Positions 37,467 to 41,467 of a stretch of DNA of 41,467 nucleotides are shown one piece after another. The notes below the pieces were generated by a model that saw nothing but the letters and a program-made list of their open reading frames with translations, was not told where the DNA came from and did not search any database. Position 1 is the first letter of the stretch. Each line of letters opens with the position of its first letter. The stretch comes from an uncultured Prevotellaceae bacterium (GTDB lineage Bacteria; Bacteroidota; Bacteroidia; Bacteroidales; Bacteroidaceae), in NCBI GenBank assembly GCA_900316645.1, contig ONDP01000024.1, positions 1-41,467 of the forward strand, read 5' to 3'. The translations under genes and the position numbers were made by a program.

Positions 37467-40400
37467 ATGAAGAAATTTATCTTATCGCTACTGACCATTG
37501 TCGCCTGTTCCACCGTTCAGGCTGCTGACGTCAGCCAACAACAGGCAATGGCGAAAGCCAAGGCCTTTGTCTCGCAACTGTCAGGAGGACGCCGTGCTGC
37601 GGCTGACATTCAGTTACGGACGGCAGAGACGGGCATCCGCCAACTGCATACCTTTAATTTGGAGGGTGGGGGCTACGTCATTGTTTCTGCCAGCGACCGC
37701 ACCAAGGATGTCTTAGGCTATGCCCCTCAGGGAGCCCTCGACGGCAATATGCCTCCTGCTATGATGGAACTGCTGAAGAGCTATGCCCAGCAGATTACTG
37801 AGGCAGAGCAGGGCGATGGTGATGCCGCTGATAATCAGGAACAGGAATATTTGCTGAAGAACGAGATAGCACCGCTTATCAAACAGCATTGGGGACAGGG
37901 GGGAGAACCCGGTAAACCCTATAACAACCTGACACCTATGGTCAAGGATGGCGATAAGGAGATACATGGTTTTACGGGTTGTGTGGCTACGGCAATGGCT
38001 ATGCTGATGAAGTATAACGAGTGGCCGAAGGGAGCGACACCTGTCCTTCCTGCTACCAAGCAGATTCCGGAACTGCCCTCAATCACCTTCAATTGGGCTG
38101 CTATGACTGACGAATACAACGAGAAATCGACGAAGGAGGCGTGCGATGCTGTGGCAACGCTGATGCAATACTGTGGTTCTGCCTGCCAAATGGACTATTT
38201 CGGCACGGCCTCGTCGTCAGATTCCTATAAGATGTCACTCGGTCTTGTCCGTTTCTTCGGTTACGATAGCGACAGCATCGAGGTGACGCGTCGTCCCCTT
38301 GTGACAGAATGGGAGTGGCAGATGATGATTTACAACGAACTGGAAAAGAAACGCCCTGTTGTCTGTGGTGGTGACGGACATGAGTTTATCATCGACGGAT
38401 ACAAACTGGGCGACTATTTCCACATCAACTGGGGATGGGACGGTGGAAGAGACGGTTTCTTCCAACTGTCAGTCGGTGCGCATTATCCAAAGAAAACCAT
38501 TCGTCATTTCCCCTATGAAATCGTAACAGGCGTCGTGCCCACTAAAACCCCTTATTCCTATGACGAGACATTGACCACTGCAGGATTCATGCTGACGATG
38601 GATACCCCCTCACAGATGCAGCGCAGCGGCGATACCGACTTCCCTGCCGTGAAGATCGACATGGTGCTTCATAACCTGAGCAAACTCTCAAAAGACAATA
38701 CCTACGACATAGGATTGGGACTCTATGATAAGGACAAAAAACTGGTGAAGGCCGTCGAGGCTGCCAAGGGAAAAACGGTGAAATACGATAAATACCTGGA
38801 AAATATTCAGGGCGCCATCACCTTCGGCCAGGGACTTGCCGACGGCCATTATGAACTCTATCCCGTCAGCCGTGTGCAGGGTGTAGAAAAGTGGGAGCAG
38901 AATGAAGATGTCAATTCAAACTACATTGACGTCAATATCAGTGGCAATCAGCTCACCATGATTTCTCATCCCCGCCCGTTTCGTCTGCAGGTCAACAGCA
39001 TCACATACTCAGGAGTCCTGCAGGAAGGTTGCGAAGTGACAGCTACGGCAAACATCACCAACAAAAGTGACTTCGATTACGACGCTATCCTCATCCTCAG
39101 TGAGTCAAGCGACGGTACTATGATAAGTGCCGAACCCCTCAAAGAAGTCAGGGCTTGTCTGCCTGCAAGAAAGACTGTCGATGTTGAATTCAAGTTTTCT
39201 GCAGGCGAGGCTAAAACCTATAAGACCTATATTCTCATTGAAACCACTCTGCTGGGCAATCCTGTTGATCTGGTCATTAAACCCTATGAAGGCACCGAGT
39301 ATAACAACGACATCCTGTTGGAAAAAACGATGACGCTGAAGAATGTGAAGGAAGAGAAACCTTATAGCGACAGGTCTAAGCAATACGTGATAATGGGACG
39401 TGAGCTGGATATGACTGTCACTATGAAAAATCCTTCTTCCGATAAGAATTACAGGGGTCTCGTCAGTGTTATCATTTATAAAGGTAAAGAGAACCCCGAC
39501 CAAACTATCGAGTACGAGCCCATCGACGTATGGGGCCCGAAGGAAGTAATCATCGAACCGGGAAAGAGCGTCGAAACCAAGTTCTATACCGACAAGTTCG
39601 AATTGTTCGGTAAATATGCTTTATGGGTACAGACAACCTATAATAACGACGAGAACAACGACAAGACGGACATCTATTCGCCCATTGAAATGGCGGCAGG
39701 TATCAATGTGTATAAGAAAGATCGCTCATTGCAGTCCTTCCCGGCAAAAGAAGACTTTACCGTACCTGATGATGCCCTCGCTGTGGAACTGAATGCCGTC
39801 GGTGTGAAAACGCTGACTCCCAACAGTAATCCCAACTGCCTTTATTTCTTGGATGATACCGACCCCAAGCCTGCTGCTTTACAGGGGCGCAACGTGGTTG
39901 TGTTCGCCAATAACGCTCAGACAGCAGAAAACATCACGTTGACTGACGGCTACGACTTCATGACACCCTATTGGTTCACAGCTAAGAAAATAACGTATAA
40001 GCGCACCTTCGCCGATGATGAATACAATACTTTCACCACACTGATGCTCCCGTTTACAGCCCAGAAATGCGAAGCCGGTGGCGAGGCGTTCACCCTCGAC
40101 AAGATGCTGCTCTATGCTGATCTGCCTGGCAAGGTCTATCTCACGAATACCGATGAAATGCCAGTGATTGGCTCACCGATGTTCCTTCGTCTGAAGTCCG
40201 ACAAGAAACTGACCAATCCCGTCACCTTCTCTGCGACGAATGTTGAAGTCTGCGACAGCGTTTACGCAATGACTGCAGGTCGTTACAACTTTGTAGGCAC
40301 CTTCGTGAAAGCAGCATATCCCGATGTCGAGACCTTCAGTTTTGCCGATGGTAAGGGTGGCAGCATCATTCCCAAGACTACCACCTGTTCACCGTTCCGT

Positions 40401-40601
40401 GCCAGTTTCCAACCCATTGGCATGCCCACGAATTTCGAGAATCTGATTATCGACGCCACCACCTATGGTCCCACGTCCATTGATGTTCGTCGCACCGATG
40501 CCGACGCCACCGCCCAGCCCTACTATAATCTCAGTGGTCAGCGTGTCCTCCATCCCCGTCGGGGCCTCTACATTCAGGGTGGCAGGAAAATAGTGAAGTA
40601 A
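37467..40601 (+). CDS. Secreted C10-family cysteine protease (streptopain-like) with large C-terminal extension
   Basis: The 1044-residue protein starts with a signal peptide (MKKFILSLLTIVACSTVQA). The Spi-type propeptide (about 22-140) includes GGGYVIVSASDRTKDVLGY. The C10 catalytic domain has the nucleophile Cys172 in TGCVATAMAMLMKY, His305 in GDGHEFIIDGY and the NWGWDGG motif near 321-327, so it should be active. About 650 further residues form several beta-sandwich-like segments. The last 35 residues (YYNLSGQRV, then RGLYIQGGRKIVK) resemble the short C-terminal domain common in Prevotella secreted proteins, which suggests T9SS export. I chose the ATG at 37467, because the longer frame adds only leader sequence. 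Confidence 0.9.
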   Translation: MKKFILSLLTIVACSTVQAADVSQQQAMAKAKAFVSQLSGGRRAAADIQLRTAETGIRQLHTFNLEGGGYVIVSASDRTKDVLGYAPQGALDGNMPPAMMELLKSYAQQITEAEQGDGDAADNQEQEYLLKNEIAPLIKQHWGQGGEPGKPYNNLTPMVKDGDKEIHGFTGCVATAMAMLMKYNEWPKGATPVLPATKQIPELPSITFNWAAMTDEYNEKSTKEACDAVATLMQYCGSACQMDYFGTASSSDSYKMSLGLVRFFGYDSDSIEVTRRPLVTEWEWQMMIYNELEKKRPVVCGGDGHEFIIDGYKLGDYFHINWGWDGGRDGFFQLSVGAHYPKKTIRHFPYEIVTGVVPTKTPYSYDETLTTAGFMLTMDTPSQMQRSGDTDFPAVKIDMVLHNLSKLSKDNTYDIGLGLYDKDKKLVKAVEAAKGKTVKYDKYLENIQGAITFGQGLADGHYELYPVSRVQGVEKWEQNEDVNSNYIDVNISGNQLTMISHPRPFRLQVNSITYSGVLQEGCEVTATANITNKSDFDYDAILILSESSDGTMISAEPLKEVRACLPARKTVDVEFKFSAGEAKTYKTYILIETTLLGNPVDLVIKPYEGTEYNNDILLEKTMTLKNVKEEKPYSDRSKQYVIMGRELDMTVTMKNPSSDKNYRGLVSVIIYKGKENPDQTIEYEPIDVWGPKEVIIEPGKSVETKFYTDKFELFGKYALWVQTTYNNDENNDKTDIYSPIEMAAGINVYKKDRSLQSFPAKEDFTVPDDALAVELNAVGVKTLTPNSNPNCLYFLDDTDPKPAALQGRNVVVFANNAQTAENITLTDGYDFMTPYWFTAKKITYKRTFADDEYNTFTTLMLPFTAQKCEAGGEAFTLDKMLLYADLPGKVYLTNTDEMPVIGSPMFLRLKSDKKLTNPVTFSATNVEVCDSVYAMTAGRYNFVGTFVKAAYPDVETFSFADGKGGSIIPKTTTCSPFRASFQPIGMPTNFENLIIDATTYGPTSIDVRRTDADATAQPYYNLSGQRVLHPRRGLYIQGGRKIVK

Positions 40602-40622
40602 CTACTTTTTTTCTTGATTGAT

Positions 40623-41162
40623 ATGGCAATACAGGTGACATACAGGAGAACCAGGAGGCTGTCGATGCGTATCGTGAAGAACGGCGATGTGCATGTTTCG
40701 GCACCCATTGGCATTCCAAAGTCCGAGGTCGAGCGATTCATTGACGAACACCGCGAGTGGATTGCCGAGGCACGTAAGAAAAACGGCGAGAGCCAGAAGC
40801 GCAGGGCTGAGTTTTATAATCAGTTGCCGCTAAGGACGAGGGAGCAGGCTGACGACGCCCTGCGGCGACTGAAAGCCCTGATAGAGCCGATGGTCGAGAG
40901 TCACTCCAAGGAGATGGGTGTAAAACCTTCTGTGGTCTATTACAAGGCAATGATTTCACGGTGGGGTGTCTGCAATGTCAGGAACAAGTCCATCTGCTTC
41001 TCTGCCTATCTGTTGCTGTTGCCGGAATGGTGTGTCGAGCATGTGGTGGTTCATGAACTGTGCCATCTGTTGGAGCCCAGTCATAATACCCGCTTCCATG
41101 CACTGATGGACAAGTTCTTCCCCCGTTGGAAGGAAGCCAGAAGGCTGCGATTAAGCGAGTGA
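40623..41162 (+). CDS. YgjP/SprT-like (DUF45, M48-type) metallopeptidase
   Basis: The 179-residue cytoplasmic protein matches the YgjP family. It has VTYRRTRRLSMRIVKNGDVHVSAP near 5-28, the RWGVCNVRNKSICFSAYLLLLP motif (equivalent to SRWGSC) near 112-133, and the zinc motif HELCHLLEPSHNTRFHALM near 144-162 (HExxH plus a later His). I chose the ATG at 40623 rather than the TTG at 40614. It follows the protease gene by 21 bases. The two are probably co-transcribed, although their jobs are likely unrelated. Substrate unknown. Confidence 0.88.
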   Translation: MAIQVTYRRTRRLSMRIVKNGDVHVSAPIGIPKSEVERFIDEHREWIAEARKKNGESQKRRAEFYNQLPLRTREQADDALRRLKALIEPMVESHSKEMGVKPSVVYYKAMISRWGVCNVRNKSICFSAYLLLLPEWCVEHVVVHELCHLLEPSHNTRFHALMDKFFPRWKEARRLRLSE

Positions 41163-41467
41163 AGATTGGAGCTTGCTCCGAATCATCCGAGCATGAGCAG
41201 GCTCGACCGAAGGTCAAAGAAACAAGGTGCTACTCAGTCATCTGTAAATCGGCTTGACTCTCGTATTGCAGCATCAAAGCTGACTGTCATCTACGATGCC
41301 AAAGTAACGTCATCCCGTCATATCATGCACTTCATGTCATAGTTGCCATTCCATATATAATCCAGAAAGCCCCGGCTTGCATCTGCAGGTCGGGGCTTTG
41401 ATTATTATAAGTGTTCAGAGTCATTCTACAATTTCCTGTTGGCATAATGCTGTATGCATTCAGGGTC
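41163..41467. other. Non-coding stretch with several hairpins at the right edge
   Basis: No convincing gene was found in 305 bases. Right after the metallopeptidase stop come three small hairpins in a row: GGAG/CTCC (41168-41179), CGAGC/GCTCG (41188-41205) and GACC-GAA-GGTC (41205-41215). The stretch 41220-41360 shows no clear structure or promoter box. A strong stem lies at 41366-41399. A minus-strand frame open from the window edge to a stop near 41334 has no protein-like features. Confidence 0.5.
41366..41399. terminator. Strong hairpin, probable terminator
   Basis: AAAGCCCCG (41366-41374) pairs with CGGGGCTTT (41391-41399). The stem continues with wobble and matched pairs (CTTGC/GCAGG) to a 4-base loop, about 15 bp in all. 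T-runs are short on both sides, so direction is uncertain; it may serve a gene beyond the window on the minus strand. Confidence 0.6.

Noticed and set aside
41334-41467. Minus-strand open frame from the right window edge, possible end of a further gene
   Set aside because: Only about 44 codons; it runs through the strong hairpin at 41366-41399 and shows no recognisable protein pattern. It cannot be judged without sequence beyond the window.
1-41467. tRNA or rRNA genes, insertion sequences, phage attachment sites
   Set aside because: No tRNA T-loop plus acceptor pairing, no rRNA signature, no transposase or integrase coding sequence, and no paired terminal repeats were found on reading both strands.

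Overview
The window looks like chromosomal DNA of a Bacteroidales bacterium, most probably Prevotellaceae (Prevotella/Segatella-like). The reasons are: promoters of the Bacteroidetes form TTTG-N19..21-TAnnTTTG with few Shine-Dalgarno sites; a fused aspartokinase/homoserine dehydrogenase next to an apgM-type protein; a ribosomal protein S16 with a long Ala/Glu/Lys tail; a DUF4923 protein; a C10 (streptopain-type) protease ending in the short Prevotella-style C-terminal domain; and an indolepyruvate oxidoreductase alpha subunit without a ferredoxin domain. No tRNA, rRNA, CRISPR, transposase or phage gene was seen. The genes look intact, so this is mostly core chromosome rather than an island.

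Layout. 1-1011: the end of an unidentified gene and a secreted beta-rich protein. 1017-4752 (minus): thrA and a probable alternative homoserine kinase (apgM/ThrB2 family), separated by an intergenic region rich in hairpins. 4914-8239 (minus): two tandem acyl-CoA/ACP synthetases behind a promoter that carries two matched palindromes. 8474-9783 (plus): two secreted proteins. 9868-12288 (plus): mazG, a lipoprotein and RNase Z. 12364-15589 (plus): a probable envelope-stress unit made of a small secreted protein resembling a lone T9SS sorting domain, an L,D-transpeptidase lipoprotein, an ECF sigma factor, a probable anti-sigma factor and a Spy-like periplasmic protein. 15528-16196 (minus): nth. 16312-20341 (plus): a GH127 beta-L-arabinofuranosidase, a DUF2461 protein and a phytase/esterase-like protein. 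20307-26276: a small surface-polysaccharide cluster (four glycosyltransferases and a Wzx-type flippase) with rpsP inside it. 26273-34230 (minus): a seven-gene run in the order ruvC, twin-ATPase ABC protein, secreted protein, uxuA, uxuB, rlmD, OprO/P-type porin. 34356-36608 (plus): iorA-iorB. 36599-37231 (minus): a secreted protein. 37467-41162 (plus): a large secreted C10 protease and a YgjP-type metallopeptidase. 41163-41467: non-coding, with several hairpins.

The most notable non-coding signals are four: a pair of identically built palindromes (TGCACAW-N11-WTGTGCA) over the acyl-CoA synthetase promoter; arrays of 7-nt tandem repeats of four different sequences at gene boundaries; inverted copies of one 12-mer on both sides of thrA, plus a perfect 12-bp hairpin over the thrA stop codon; and a small palindromic element apparently inserted in frame inside rlmD. 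All of these come from reading the sequence by eye. No database search or folding program was run.
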